A stretch of 64,000 nucleotides of DNA from Streptomyces anulatus (GCF_000721175.1 NZ_JOEZ01000009.1:107886-171885); one strand, 5' to 3'. Counted from the first letter of the stretch, positions 17,469-26,606 are shown. Notes: generated by a model from the letters alone, not told the origin. Made by a program: numbers and translations.

Positions 17469-17760
17469 GTGACCAGGGAGTTCGGACGCGCGCTGCGCCA
17501 GGGGTTCCCGACCAACGCGCTCAACCCGAAGGCCCCGGTCCTCTTCCTCAGCCTGCTGCGCAGTTCGTGCCCCACGGGCAGCCGCCGCTGCCCTCGTGGT
17601 GGTGCCGGCGCTGATCCGGTTCCCGGCGGTGGCCCCGCTCGTGGACCGGCTGGGCCGGTGGCTGCGCCGTCCGCGTATCGCCCGCGCCATCGAGGACGGC
17701 AGCGGTGCGGCGCTCACCGGTCCGGGACTCGCGCTGGTCACCGGCCCGCTGTCGCGCTGA
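17469..17760 (+). pseudogene. LysE/RhtB-family amino acid exporter remnant
   Basis: Two out-of-frame pieces of a LysE transporter. The first (17469 on) reads REFGRALRQGFPTNALNPKAPVLFLSLL, matching the conserved G...N.LNPK...F segment. The second, in another frame and ending at 17760, reads PALIRFPAVAPLVDRLGRWLRR...GAALTGPGLALVTGPLSR, matching the final part of the family. The N-terminal third is absent and a frameshift or deletion separates the pieces near ~17570. The region 17318-17468 before it has no other supportable gene. Confidence 0.72.
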
Positions 17761-17871
17761 GGACGCAGTCCGCGCCCCTGGAGGCACAAGCAGGCCCCAC
17801 GGCACGGGCAGCCCGGGCGGCCCCGAAGAGGGCCGGGACCGCCCGCACGGAAAGAGCGTCCGGTCGCCGGG

Positions 17872-18342
17872 TCAGCGGACCCGTCCGTACCAGACGCTCT
17901 TGGACCAGATTTTCGCCAGTCGCACCACGTCCCCCGATTTGGGGGAGTGCCAGATCTTCCCGGCCCCGGCGTAGATGCCCACGTGGTAGACGCTGCGCCC
18001 CGAATGGAAGAAGACGAGGTCGCCGCGTTTGCGCTGTGACTTCGAGATATGGCGGGTCTTGTTGTACTGCTGCTGTGCCGTGCGGGGGAGTCTCTTCCCG
18101 GCCTTCTTGAACGAGTACAGCGTCAGCCCCGAGCAGTCGAAGCGACTGGGGCCGGTCGCTCCGTACTTGTAGGGAGCCCCCTTCTTCGACGCGGCCACCT
18201 TGAGGGCCTTCGTCGAGTGGGTGGCGGCCTCGGCGTCGCTCACCAGGCCGGGCGCCAGCATCGTCGACGTCACGGCCAGGGTGAGTACCGAGGCCGTACC
18301 GACCCGGGCGAACAGAGACGGGACATGAACCTGCGCAGACAT
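17872..18342 (-). CDS. Secreted NlpC/P60 peptidoglycan hydrolase
   Basis: A 156-residue protein with a signal peptide (residues ~1-40: VGTASVLTLAVTSTMLAPGLVSDAEA, cleavage likely after AEA). It is followed directly by an NlpC/P60 domain. The catalytic Cys is in RFDCSGL, the His in VYHVGIYAG, and a second His in KIWHSPKSG; FFHS and GDLVFF are typical strands. It should cut the D-Glu/meso-DAP region of stem peptides outside the cell. ATG at 18342, with GAAGGG upstream. A c-di-AMP riboswitch-like leader precedes it. Confidence 0.93.
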   Translation of the reverse strand: MSAQVHVPSLFARVGTASVLTLAVTSTMLAPGLVSDAEAATHSTKALKVAASKKGAPYKYGATGPSRFDCSGLTLYSFKKAGKRLPRTAQQQYNKTRHISKSQRKRGDLVFFHSGRSVYHVGIYAGAGKIWHSPKSGDVVRLAKIWSKSVWYGRVR

Positions 18343-18351
18343 GCGCAACCC

Positions 18352-18600
18352 TTCGTCAGCCGCCTGTGAAGGATGACCTGTCGGGTTCGGGCTGGCGAAG
18401 TTGCCCGGCCGCGTCGCGGCTTCACCCCGAGGGCTTCCCGGTCTCCCGGTCGGCCCGTTGTGCTCGGGTCCTCCACTCCTGCCGATCCACTTCTGTCGAC
18501 CAGTCATCCGGGAGGCGGCAGGACTCGGCGTCCACCCGGACCGCCCCGCCGCGGCGGCGGGGGCTTGTCGTCTCAGGGATCTTGACTCACTCGATGCCGG
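18352..18600 (-). promoter_or_regulatory. Cyclic di-AMP (ydaO/yuaA-type) riboswitch
   Basis: Minus-strand leader of the NlpC/P60 gene. Reading 5' to 3' it has GCCGAGTCCTGCCG (around 18529-18516), CGGCAGGAGTGGAGGACCC, CGGGGTGAAGCC, CCAGCCCGAACCCGACAGG and finally TTCACAGGCGG, then the start codon at 18342. These segments match in order the conserved blocks of the ydaO motif as I remember them. In Streptomyces this riboswitch controls cell-wall hydrolases involved in germination and growth, where c-di-AMP turns expression off. Boundaries are approximate; the 5' limit of the P1 stem is uncertain. The rest of 18601-18883 shows nothing further that I can support. Confidence 0.85.
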
Positions 18601-18883
18601 ATTTCCGAGCTGAAACAGTGGTTTGTGAGTCTCCTCACCACTGATCCGTTCGGGTGGACAGGTCCCCTTCGTGCTCGCCCGCGAGCCGGGGGCACACCCT
18701 CGTACCAGCGACGAAAGGGCACATTTCGAGTAGGGACCGCGCGCCGAGCGCAAGTTGAGCCGTCGCTCGCGCGGGTGATCGCCTACGCCGAACGAGCGAG
18801 GCAAATCGATCGCGGGACCGGGCGTGTCGCACGCGGGATCGGCCGGCCCGCTCCCGTAAGGCGCTCCCCGCGCGCGGGGCCGG

Positions 18884-19201
18884 TCAGTTCGCGGCCGGCG
18901 GCATCGCGACCCGGCCCGCCCGGCGCTCCCCGTCCAGGACGCGCAGGGCCCGCGCCAGGGTGGCGGCGTGGATCCGCGACTCGCCGCGCTCGTGCATCAG
19001 GGCCAGGGCGTCACGCAGGGCGGCCGCCCGGGAGGCCAGGGCCTGGGCGGCCCGCAGCGCGCTGTAGGTGTCGCTGCCGTGGGCCGGGTTGATCCGGCCC
19101 ACCTGGTCGAGCACGGCCAGATAGCAGTCGACGAACTCGCCCTCGGCGCGGGTCAGCGCGGGCAGGGGCGGGAACTCGGGTGGCTTCATCGACGGTTTCA
19201 C
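18884..19201 (-). CDS. Hypothetical protein, small helical, linked to clpP
   Basis: A 105-residue protein that I do not recognise. It has an N-terminal Pro-rich segment (MKPSMKPPEFPPLPALT), then probably helices (GEFVDCYLAVLDQVGRINP, TYSALRAAQALASRAAALRDALALMHE) and a basic end. There is no signal peptide or membrane segment. It starts 27 bp after the stop of the ClpP-like gene on the same strand, so it is probably co-transcribed and could be a ClpP partner or substrate; that is only contextual. Confidence 0.75.
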   Translation of the reverse strand: MKPSMKPPEFPPLPALTRAEGEFVDCYLAVLDQVGRINPAHGSDTYSALRAAQALASRAAALRDALALMHERGESRIHAATLARALRVLDGERRAGRVAMPPAAN

Positions 19202-19228
19202 CTCACGTCGTACGGGCGGCCGGGAGAG

Positions 19229-19834
19229 TCAGCGGTTACCCACGACGTGGTCGACCAGCCCGTAGGCGGCGGCGGCCTTCGCGTCGAGGATGGTGTCGCG
19301 CTCGATGTCGGCGGTGATGCGCTCCGCGGCCTGGCCCGTGTGCCGGACCAGCATGGCCGCGAACATCTCGCGGGTGCGTACCAGTTCGCGCGCGTGGATC
19401 TCCAGGTCGGACGGCTGGCCCCGCATCGGCTCCTCCAGCGCGGGCTGCTGGATGACTACCCGCGCGCCGGGCAGCGCATGTCGACGTCCCTTCGCCCCGG
19501 CCGCCAGCAGGGCCGCCGCGTACGAGCCCGCCTGCCCCAGGCAGAAGGTCTCCACCTCGCAGGTCAGGAACTGCATCGTGTCGTAGACCGCCGCCATCGC
19601 CTGGAACGTGCCGCCGGGGGAGTTGATGTAGAGCGACAGCGGCCGGTCCGGGTCGGCGTGCTCCAGATACATGAACTGGGCGATGAGGTCGCTCGCGGCC
19701 GTGTCGTCGACCGGGGTCCCGAGGAAGACGATCCGCTCGGACAGCAGCTTGGAGTACGGGTCCAGGGTCCGGGTTCCGGTCGCGGTGCGCTCGGTGAACT
19801 CGGGCAGTACGTAGCGGGCGGCGGGGCGGATCAT
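19229..19834 (-). CDS. ClpP-family protease subunit with Gln in place of the catalytic His
   Basis: A 201-residue ClpP-like protein. The fold motifs are intact: LYINSPGG (oxyanion loop), the nucleophile Ser104 in [14 protein letters not shown], and the catalytic Asp180 in [18 protein letters not shown]. The conserved VMIHQP segment reads VVIQQP, so catalytic His is Gln129. It probably corresponds to the isolated fifth clpP of Streptomyces (clpP5), by position near urease. It is either proteolytically weak or inactive, or depends on mixed rings with other ClpP subunits; both are inference. Confidence 0.92.
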   Translation of the reverse strand: MIRPAARYVLPEFTERTATGTRTLDPYSKLLSERIVFLGTPVDDTAASDLIAQFMYLEHADPDRPLSLYINSPGGTFQAMAAVYDTMQFLTCEVETFCLGQAGSYAAALLAAGAKGRRHALPGARVVIQQPALEEPMRGQPSDLEIHARELVRTREMFAAMLVRHTGQAAERITADIERDTILDAKAAAAYGLVDHVVGNR

Positions 19835-19892
19835 GGCGTGCCTCTCTCCTGGAACTGACCATCCGTCTGTCCGTCCGACCAGCGTGAAAAAT

Positions 19893-19925
19893 GTACAGGA
19901 CGTACAGAAGGCTATGATGGGGACT
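19893..19925 (+). promoter_or_regulatory. Leaderless promoter with GTACAG repeats before the Phd-like gene
   Basis: GTACAG occurs at 19893-19898 and again at 19902-19907. TATGAT (19913-19918) is a near-consensus -10 whose end is seven bases before the ATG at 19926, so transcription probably starts at the start codon. The repeats could be the operator of the antitoxin. Confidence 0.5.
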
Positions 19926-20210
19926 ATGGCCTACGAGATTCCGGTGACGCAAGCACGGGCGGAGCTAGCCGAACTGATCAACCGCGTTGTCTACGGCGGT
20001 GAACGCGTGGTGGTGACGCGGCACGGCAAGCCGCTCATCGCGCTGGTCTCCGCCGCTGACCTGCAGCAACTCGAAGCGGAGGAAGCTGTTGCCGAGGAGC
20101 AGGTGATCAGCTCGGTCTCCTCCATCGGCTCCGCGCCATCCGCTCAGGGTGAACGGCGCAGGTTCGGCATCGCCGCCGAGCACCGCCCCCACGACGGCCG
20201 GGACGTCTGA
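19926..20210 (+). CDS. Phd/YefM-family antitoxin, without adjacent toxin
   Basis: A 94-residue protein. [50 protein letters not shown] is a complete Phd/YefM dimerisation and DNA-binding domain. The C-terminal half ([12 protein letters not shown]...) is acidic and disordered-looking, like a toxin-binding tail. No toxin gene follows: a small hairpin and gene remnants come next. It is either an orphan regulator or has a partner elsewhere. I chose the ATG at 19926 because of the -10 position and family alignment; an ATG at 19914 is possible. Confidence 0.85.
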   Translation: MAYEIPVTQARAELAELINRVVYGGERVVVTRHGKPLIALVSAADLQQLEAEEAVAEEQVISSVSSIGSAPSAQGERRRFGIAAEHRPHDGRDV

Positions 20211-20244
20211 CACCCGACCGCCCCGTGACAGCACGAAGCCGGGC

Positions 20245-20264
20245 GCCCCTCCCGTAGGAGGGGC
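20245..20264 (+). terminator. Hairpin after the Phd-like gene
   Basis: GCCCCTCC (20245-20252) pairs with GGAGGGGC (20257-20264) around CGTA: an 8-bp GC stem 35 bp after the stop. It has no T-run, so it is a factor-independent terminator only in the loose sense common in Streptomyces. Confidence 0.55.
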
Positions 20265-20293
20265 ACCAGGCTCGGCTCGTGCGGATCCGGCGC

Positions 20294-20445
20294 TCAGTCG
20301 GTCAGGGCCGGTTCCCGGACGGGCTCGGCCGGCTCGGCCGGAGTCGGTGTGCGACGGGTGAGCGGCACCGCCGCCAGGCCGGACGCCGACCACGGCGAGA
20401 GCGTCAGCGCGGTGCCGCCCGCCGCGCTGCCGTCGAAGAAGGCGA
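20294..20445 (-). pseudogene. Transporter (probably MFS) C-terminal fragment
   Basis: On the minus strand ~50 residues read AFFDGSAAGG...GLAAVPLTRRTPTPAEP and end LTD at a stop. A hydrophobic stretch followed by a Pro/Glu-rich tail resembles the last helix and cytoplasmic tail of an EmrB-type MFS exporter. The 5' part of the gene is missing and the frame runs into the TetR remnant on the opposite strand. The family call is by pattern only. Confidence 0.4.
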
Positions 20446-20469
20446 CCGATCGGAGCGGCCGTCCGCGCC

Positions 20470-20751
20470 CGGCGGCAGCCACTGACCGATCGCACCGACT
20501 GGCTCGGGGAGCAGTTGCTGCTCGACCACGGCTACGCCACGATGCGCGTCGCCCGGACGAAACTGGTCGACGCCTACCGCTCCGCCGGGATCCTGGCGAG
20601 CGATGTGCCCGGCGACCACGTGGCGCGCACGATGATCGCGACGGCGCGGGGCTTCATCGTGCAGGAGGCGCTCTTCGGGGACGTACACCCCGAGGTGCTG
20701 GAGAACGGGCTGCGCGGGCTGATGTCGATGAACCCGCAAAAGATCAGTTAA
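20470..20751 (+). pseudogene. TetR-family regulator, C-terminal fragment
   Basis: About 80-90 residues of a TetR ligand-binding domain: TDWLGEQLLLDHGYATMRVART, LVDAYRSAGILASDVPGDHVARTMIATARGFIVQEALFGDVHPEVLENGLRGLM, ending NPQKIS. The N-terminal HTH is missing, and upstream of ~20470 the frame is noise antisense to the transporter fragment. TetR and an exporter are normally divergent, so a deletion removing the centre of such a pair explains both fragments. A TTG at 20515 could start a short product, but without DNA-binding ability. Confidence 0.65.
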
Positions 20752-20803
20752 CGCAACGGAAAAACTTCCGCCCTAACGTGCAATGTCTGGTCGCGAGACC
20801 GTC

Positions 20804-20834
20804 ATCCCCGCTCAACGAATCGTTGAACGGGGAT
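20804..20834. promoter_or_regulatory. 31-bp near-perfect palindrome upstream of ureA
   Basis: ATCCCCGCTCAACGA (20804-20818) and TCGTTGAACGGGGAT (20820-20834) are complementary with one mismatch. They are centred at 20819, about 75 bp before the ureA start. A second small palindrome, GGTCGCGAGACC, lies at about 20789-20800, and GTTAAC-N6-GAAAAAC, resembling half of a GlnR box, at 20748-20766. These are candidate nitrogen-control operators of the urease operon. Confidence 0.55.
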
Positions 20835-20894
20835 AGGGTCCCGCTGCGTCCGGAGCCGGAGCCGGAGTCGGACGGAAGACGATGAGGTGGAAGC

Positions 20895-21197
<303 letters not shown>

Positions 21198-21210
21198 CGG
21201 GGGAGCGCCG

Positions 21211-21522
21211 ATGACTCCCGGAGAGATCCTTCACGGAGACGGGGACATCCCCCTCAACGAGGGGCGGGCGGTCACCCGCCTCACCGTCCTCAACGCCGCC
21301 GACCGCCCCGTCCAGGTCGGCTCCCACTACCACTTCGCCGAGGCCAACCCCGGACTGCGCTTCGACCGCGCCGCCGCCCACGGCCTGCGGCTGAACATCG
21401 CGGCCGGCACGGCGGTCCGCTTCGAACCCGGCATCCCCGCCGACGTCGAACTCGTCCCCCTCACCGGCCGCCGCGTCGTCCCCGGCCTGCGCGGCGAAAC
21501 CGGAGGTGCCCTCGATGCCTGA
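21211..21522 (+). CDS. ureB: Urease subunit beta
   Basis: A 103-residue structural subunit: [47 protein letters not shown] and [13 protein letters not shown] segments are typical. The ATG at 21211 follows the ureA stop by 13 bp, with GGGGAGCG upstream. Its 3' end overlaps the ureC start by eight bases. Confidence 0.97.
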   Translation: MTPGEILHGDGDIPLNEGRAVTRLTVLNAADRPVQVGSHYHFAEANPGLRFDRAAAHGLRLNIAAGTAVRFEPGIPADVELVPLTGRRVVPGLRGETGGALDA

Positions 21523-23236
21523 CCTCAAGCGAGCCGTGTACGCCGATCTGTTCGGCCCCACCACCGGCGACCGGCTTCGGCTCGCCGACACCGATCTGCT
21601 CGTCGAGATCGAGGAGGACCGCTCGGGCGGCCCCGGAAACGCGGGCGACGAGGCGGTGTTCGGCGGCGGCAAGGTGATCCGGGAGTCGATGGGCCAGGCC
21701 CGGACCACCCGGGCCGAGGGCGCACCCGACACCGTCATCACCGGGGCCGTCGTCATCGACCACTGGGGCATCGTCAAGGCCGACATCGGCATCCGGGACG
21801 GCCGGATCACCGGCATCGGGAAGGCCGGGAACCCGGACACCATGGACGGCGTCCACCCCGGCCTGGTGATCGGCCCCGAGACCGAGATCATCGCGGGCAA
21901 CGGGAAGCTGCTCACGGCCGGTGCGGTCGACGCCCACGTCCACTTCATCTCACCGACCCTCGTCGACCAGGCGCTCTCCAGCGGCATCACCACCCTCGTC
22001 GGCGGCGGTACCGGACCCGCCGAAGGCACCAAGGCCACCACCATCACCCCCGGACCCTGGCACCTCGCCCGGATGTTCGAGGCGCTGGAGACCTTCCCGG
22101 TCAACATCGGGCTGCTCGGCAAGGGCAACACGATGTCGCAGGAGGCGATGCACTCCCAACTTCGCGGCGGCGCACTGGGATTCAAGATCCACGAGGACTG
22201 GGGCGCCACCCCAGCCGTCATCGACGCCTGCCTCACCGTCTGCGAGCGGACCGGCGCCCAGCTCGCCATCCACACGGACACCCTCAACGAGGCCGGGTTC
22301 GTCGCCGACACCCTCGCCGCCATCGCCGGCCGGACGATCCACGCGTACCACACCGAGGGGGCGGGCGGCGGGCACGCACCCGACATCATCAGTGTGGTCT
22401 CCGAGCCGTACGTCCTGCCCAGCTCGACCAACCCCACCCGGCCGCACACCGTCAACACCATCGAGGAGCACCTCGACATGCTGATGGTCTGCCACCACCT
22501 CAACCCCGCGGTCCCCGAGGACCTGGCATTCGCCGAATCCCGGATCCGTCCCTCCACCATCGCGGCCGAGGACATCCTGCACGACCTCGGCGCCATCTCG
22601 ATCATCTCCTCGGACTCCCAGGCCATGGGCCGCATCGGCGAGGTGATCCTGCGGACCTGGCAGACCGCCCACGTGATGAAGAAGCGGCGCGGCGCCCTGC
22701 CCGGGGACGGCAGGGCCGACAACCACCGGGTCCGTCGTTATGTCGCCAAATACACCATCAACCCGGCGGTGGCGCAGGGCCTGGACCGGGAGATCGGATC
22801 CGTGGAGACCGGCAAGCTCGCCGACCTCGTCCTCTGGGACCCGGCGTTCTTCGGCGTCAAGCCGCAGACCGTCATCAAGGGCGGCCAGATCGCGTACGCG
22901 CAGATGGGTGACGCCAACGCCTCCATCCCGACGCCCCAGCCGGTCCTGCCCCGGCCGATGTTCGGCGCCCTGGGACGGGCGGCCGCCCACAGCTCGTTCA
23001 ACTTCGTCTCCGCTGCGGCGATCGAGGACGGGCTGCCCGAACGGCTCGCCCTGGACAAGCGGTTCGTGCCGATCACCAGCACGCGGGGGGTCACCAAGGC
23101 GGACATGCGGGAGAACGACGCGCTGCCACAGGTCCACGTCGACCCCGACAGCTTCGCCGTCACCATCGACGGCGATCCGGTCGAGCCCGCACCGGCGGCG
23201 GAACTGCCCATGGCCCAGCGCTACTTCCTCTTCTGA
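21515..23236 (+). CDS. ureC: Urease subunit alpha
   Basis: The 573-residue catalytic subunit of nickel urease, hydrolysing urea to ammonia and carbamate. Active-site features are HVHFISP (nickel-binding His pair), the carbamylated Lys224 in GFKIHEDWG, the His of [25 protein letters not shown] and the mobile flap [22 protein letters not shown]. The ATG at 21515 is preferred to the GTG at 21506 because GGAGGT lies seven bases before it and the length then equals the family norm. Confidence 0.98.
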   Translation: MPDLKRAVYADLFGPTTGDRLRLADTDLLVEIEEDRSGGPGNAGDEAVFGGGKVIRESMGQARTTRAEGAPDTVITGAVVIDHWGIVKADIGIRDGRITGIGKAGNPDTMDGVHPGLVIGPETEIIAGNGKLLTAGAVDAHVHFISPTLVDQALSSGITTLVGGGTGPAEGTKATTITPGPWHLARMFEALETFPVNIGLLGKGNTMSQEAMHSQLRGGALGFKIHEDWGATPAVIDACLTVCERTGAQLAIHTDTLNEAGFVADTLAAIAGRTIHAYHTEGAGGGHAPDIISVVSEPYVLPSSTNPTRPHTVNTIEEHLDMLMVCHHLNPAVPEDLAFAESRIRPSTIAAEDILHDLGAISIISSDSQAMGRIGEVILRTWQTAHVMKKRRGALPGDGRADNHRVRRYVAKYTINPAVAQGLDREIGSVETGKLADLVLWDPAFFGVKPQTVIKGGQIAYAQMGDANASIPTPQPVLPRPMFGALGRAAAHSSFNFVSAAAIEDGLPERLALDKRFVPITSTRGVTKADMRENDALPQVHVDPDSFAVTIDGDPVEPAPAAELPMAQRYFLF

Positions 23237-23247
23237 GCGGACCACCC

Positions 23248-23910
23248 ATGTCACGCGCGGCACTCCTCGTCCTCGCCGACGGCCGGTTCCCCGCCGGAGG
23301 GCACGCCCACTCCGGTGGCGCCGAACCGGCCGTCGCCGAGGGCCGGATCCGGGACGCCGACTCCCTCGCCGCCTTCTGCCTGGGCCGTCTGCACACCGCG
23401 GGTCTCACCGCGGCCGCCCTCGCCGCGGCGGCGGCCCACGGCCTCGACCCGCTCGCCCTCGACGAGGCCGCCGACGCCCGTACCCCCTCGCCCGCCCTGC
23501 GGACCACCGCGCGCAAGCTGGGCCGGCAGATGATGCGGGCCGCCCGCGCCACCTGGCCGAGCCCCGAACTGGACGCGCTCGCCCTGGCCCGGCCGCGGGG
23601 CGTCCACCAGCCGGTGGTCCTCGGGCTCACCGCACGGTCGGCGGGCCTGGGGCCCGTGGACGCCGCGCACTGTGTCGCGTACGAGACGGTCAGCGGCCCC
23701 GCCACCGCCGTCGTCCGGCTCCTCTCCCTCGACCCCTTCCACGCCACCGCCGTACTCGCCCGGCTCGCCCCCGAGTTGGACCGGGTCGCCGAACAGGCCG
23801 CCGAGGCGGCCCGGCAGGGCATCGACGGCCTGCCCGCCGCCTCGGCCCCGCTCCTCGACATCACCGCCGAGGCGCACGCCGCCTGGCCGGTCCGCCTCTT
23901 CGCCTCGTAG
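23248..23910 (+). CDS. ureF: Urease accessory protein UreF
   Basis: A 220-residue helical accessory protein that links UreD to the GTPase UreG during nickel insertion. It starts [19 protein letters not shown], the standard UreF N-terminus, and contains HQPVVLGL and [16 protein letters not shown]. It is 11 bp after ureC and 25 bp before ureG. The sequence is Ala-rich and more divergent than the structural subunits, as usual in actinobacteria. Confidence 0.93.
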   Translation: MSRAALLVLADGRFPAGGHAHSGGAEPAVAEGRIRDADSLAAFCLGRLHTAGLTAAALAAAAAHGLDPLALDEAADARTPSPALRTTARKLGRQMMRAARATWPSPELDALALARPRGVHQPVVLGLTARSAGLGPVDAAHCVAYETVSGPATAVVRLLSLDPFHATAVLARLAPELDRVAEQAAEAARQGIDGLPAASAPLLDITAEAHAAWPVRLFAS

Positions 23911-23935
23911 CCCCCAGACCTCACCGGAGCCCCCC

Positions 23936-24613
23936 ATGCACCTCGGCCACACCGGCGACGGCCCCGCCGCCGTCAGCGTCGACGCCACCCGCCCCGACGG
24001 CGCCCGACGCGCCCTGCGCATCGGCCTCGGCGGCCCCGTCGGCTCCGGCAAGACGGCCACCGTCGCCGCCCTCTGCCGCGAACTGCGCGACCGGCTCTCC
24101 ATCGCCGTCGTCACCAACGACATCTACACCCAGGAGGACGCCGCCTACCTGCTGCGCAACGCGGTCCTGCCGCCCGAGCGGATCCAGGCCGTCGAGACCG
24201 GCGCCTGCCCGCACACCGCGATCCGCGACGACATCTCCGCCAACCTCGAAGCCGTCGAGGACCTGGAGGACGCGGTCGGCCCGCTCGACCTGATCCTCGT
24301 CGAGTCCGGCGGCGACAACCTCACCGCCACCTTCTCCAAGGGACTGGTCGACGCGCAGATCTTCGTCATCGACGTCGCGGGCGGCGACGACATCCCGCGC
24401 AAGGGCGGCCCCGGCGTCACCACCGCCGACCTCCTCGTCATCAACAAGACCGACCTCGCCCCCTACGTCGGCTCCGACCTGGAGCGGATGGCTCTGGACG
24501 CCAAGAAGCAGCGCGGCGAACTCCCCGTCGCCTTCACCTCCTTGACCTCGGCCGAGGGCGTCGGACCGGTCGCCGGCTGGGTGCGGGCACAGCTCGCGGC
24601 CTGGACCGCATGA
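23936..24613 (+). CDS. ureG: Urease accessory GTPase UreG
   Basis: A 225-residue SIMIBI-class GTPase energising nickel delivery. It has the P-loop [21 protein letters not shown], the nickel-binding CPH in [25 protein letters not shown] and [11 protein letters not shown]. The ATG is at 23936. Its last codons overlap the ureD start (ATGA). Confidence 0.97.
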   Translation: MHLGHTGDGPAAVSVDATRPDGARRALRIGLGGPVGSGKTATVAALCRELRDRLSIAVVTNDIYTQEDAAYLLRNAVLPPERIQAVETGACPHTAIRDDISANLEAVEDLEDAVGPLDLILVESGGDNLTATFSKGLVDAQIFVIDVAGGDDIPRKGGPGVTTADLLVINKTDLAPYVGSDLERMALDAKKQRGELPVAFTSLTSAEGVGPVAGWVRAQLAAWTA

Positions 24614-25485
24614 GCGTCCACGCGACGGCCCGGCTCCGCGCCGAACCCGACGGGCGGGGCGGGACCGCCCTGCCCGTCCTGGAGAGCGACGGGCCACTCG
24701 CCCTGCGCCGTACCCGCTCCCCGCTGGCCGCGTACGCCCGGGTCACCGTCGTCGGCGCGATGAGCGCCCCGCTGAACGGCGACGGGCTGGCCATCGAGGC
24801 GGACATCGCGGACAGGGCGCGCCTCACCGTGGACTCGGCGGCGGCCACCGTGGCCCTGCCCGGGGCGCGGGCGGACGGCGAGCCGTCCACGTACACCGTG
24901 GACCTGAGCGTGGGGGAGGGGGCCGTGCTGCGCTGGCTCCCCGAACAGCTCGTCTCCGCCCGCGGCAGCGACCTGCACCTGACCACCCGGGTCCAACTCG
25001 CCGCCACCGGCCGCCTGCTGCTGCGCGAGGAGCAGATCCTCGGCCGGCACGGCGAACCCAGCGGCGCCCTCACCACCCGGCTCACCGTCCACCGCGCGGG
25101 CCGCCCGCTCCTGGACCAGCAACTGGCCTACGGACCCTGCGCCCCCGGCGGCTGGGACGGCCCCGCCGTCCTCGGCGGCCACCGGGCCGTCGGCCAACTG
25201 CTCCTCGCCGACCCGTCCTTCGAGGACGCCCCGCTCCCGGCGCGCCTCCTCGGCCCCACCGCAGCCCTCACCCCGCTGGCCGGCCCCGCCGTCCTGGTGA
25301 CCGCCGTGGCGGCTGACGCCCGCCTGCTGCGCGGGGTTCTGGACGAGGCGATGCACGAGCTGCTGGACGGACTCGACGGGGACGACCACATATCCGCATC
25401 GTCGAGCGCGAACAGATCGCCCCAACGCTCCGACGACGGCACCGGAGACATGCCTGAGCGCTGTCCCGGCCATCACAGCCGGTAG
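24610..25485 (+). CDS. ureD: Urease accessory protein UreD/UreH
   Basis: A 291-residue scaffold protein for nickel insertion. The conserved parts are [39 protein letters not shown] and [22 protein letters not shown]. The ATG at 24610 overlaps the ureG stop by four bases. After residue ~258 the tail ([34 protein letters not shown]) is hydrophilic and looks unlike the family, perhaps because the original stop was lost. The operon appears complete for an active urease. Confidence 0.93.
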   Translation: MSVHATARLRAEPDGRGGTALPVLESDGPLALRRTRSPLAAYARVTVVGAMSAPLNGDGLAIEADIADRARLTVDSAAATVALPGARADGEPSTYTVDLSVGEGAVLRWLPEQLVSARGSDLHLTTRVQLAATGRLLLREEQILGRHGEPSGALTTRLTVHRAGRPLLDQQLAYGPCAPGGWDGPAVLGGHRAVGQLLLADPSFEDAPLPARLLGPTAALTPLAGPAVLVTAVAADARLLRGVLDEAMHELLDGLDGDDHISASSSANRSPQRSDDGTGDMPERCPGHHSR

Positions 25486-25504
25486 GACAAGCGGCTCCTG
25501 AAAA

Positions 25505-25550
25505 GGGGCCGGGTGGCAACCTGAGATGTTCGAGGTTCCGCCGGGGCCCC
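25505..25550. terminator. Imperfect hairpin between ureD and the epimerase gene
   Basis: GGGGCCGGGTGGCAACCT (25505-25522) pairs imperfectly (three or four mismatches) with AGGTTCCGCCGGGGCCCC (25533-25550). It lies in the short convergent gap and probably terminates both transcripts. Confidence 0.6.
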
Positions 25551-25553
25551 CGA

Positions 25554-26606
25554 TCAGCGGCGGCCCCGGTCGAACGCGTCCAGCCAGACGTCCTCCGCCG
25601 CATAGTCGAAGAGCCACTCGCCGTAGTTGGCCTGCATCTTCGGGAACGCCTCCCGCCAGTCGCGCTCCGCCAGCTCACCGGCGAGCCACTCGACCGTTTC
25701 CGGCAGCGACTCCACGTACCCGATCACCGGACGGTACCCGAGCTGCTCCTCGGCGGCCGTCATGTCGTACACCACGGGGTGGGCGCCGCTCCACGGTGTC
25801 ACCCCGACCTGCCCCGCCGGGGAAGCGCCGTCGATCAGTACCGTCTCGGTCTCCCGCCCGAGCACCGCGTCGATCGCCGACGCGATCTCCGCGACCGTGG
25901 GGGCCTCGGGGTCCGCCGCGTTCAGCACACGCGATCCCGGCCGGTCGGCGGCCAGCCGGATCAGCTCCGCCGCGTTGGACACATGCACCGGGTGGAAGCG
26001 GCTCTTCCCGCCGTACGTGAGGACCCGGCGGCGGCGCCCGTCGAGCAGCCGCTTCACCACGTACAGCTCGCGTGGTGTCCGGCAGTACGGGCCGTGGACC
26101 GCGCCCGCCCGCAGCAGCGTCACCGGCAGCGCCTCGCCCACCGCCAGCAGCTCCCGCTCCAGCAGGACCTTCCGTGTCCCGTACGTGGCGTCCCCCGGCG
26201 CCACCGTGCGCTGGGACTCCGGCAGCGGCACCGGGTAGCGGGGGAAGCCGTCTTGCTCCGTCTGGGTGTCGAAGCTGCGGCCCCGGTCGTCCTCGTACAC
26301 CGCCCCGCTGGAGATCACGACGGCCGAGCCGACGCGGCCGGCCAGCTCCGTCAGCTGGCGGGCGTGCGCGCCGCCGAACGCCACCATGTCGACCAGCACG
26401 TCACAGCCGTCGCCCAGAGCCCTGCCGAGCGCCCCCTCCTCGTCCCGGTCCAGCGCCACCGCCCGGACCCCGGCATCCCACCCCTCGTCCCGGCCACCGC
26501 CGCGCGAGGCCGCGGTGACCTCCCAGCCGTCCTCGGCCAGCGCCCGCACCGCCGCCCGTCCGATCTGGCCCGTCGCTCCCAGCACCCATGCGCGTCCTTT
26601 GCTCAT
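25554..26606 (-). CDS. NAD-dependent epimerase/dehydratase-family protein
   Basis: A 350-residue atypical short-chain dehydrogenase. It has the N-terminal Rossmann motif GATGQIGRAAVRAL, VDMVAFGGAHARQL, SSGAVYED, YGTRKVLLE (YxxxK) and LLRAGAVHGPY. Members act on nucleotide sugars or isoprenoid-like substrates; the substrate here cannot be inferred. The ATG is at 26606. The gene stands alone, convergent with the urease operon and downstream of plsC on the same strand. Confidence 0.9.
   Translation of the reverse strand: MSKGRAWVLGATGQIGRAAVRALAEDGWEVTAASRGGGRDEGWDAGVRAVALDRDEEGALGRALGDGCDVLVDMVAFGGAHARQLTELAGRVGSAVVISSGAVYEDDRGRSFDTQTEQDGFPRYPVPLPESQRTVAPGDATYGTRKVLLERELLAVGEALPVTLLRAGAVHGPYCRTPRELYVVKRLLDGRRRRVLTYGGKSRFHPVHVSNAAELIRLAADRPGSRVLNAADPEAPTVAEIASAIDAVLGRETETVLIDGASPAGQVGVTPWSGAHPVVYDMTAAEEQLGYRPVIGYVESLPETVEWLAGELAERDWREAFPKMQANYGEWLFDYAAEDVWLDAFDRGRR

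Noticed and set aside
23936..25485. Search for ureE or nickel transporter genes near the urease operon
   Set aside because: ureD is followed directly by a terminator and a convergent epimerase; no further urease gene is present on either side in the window.
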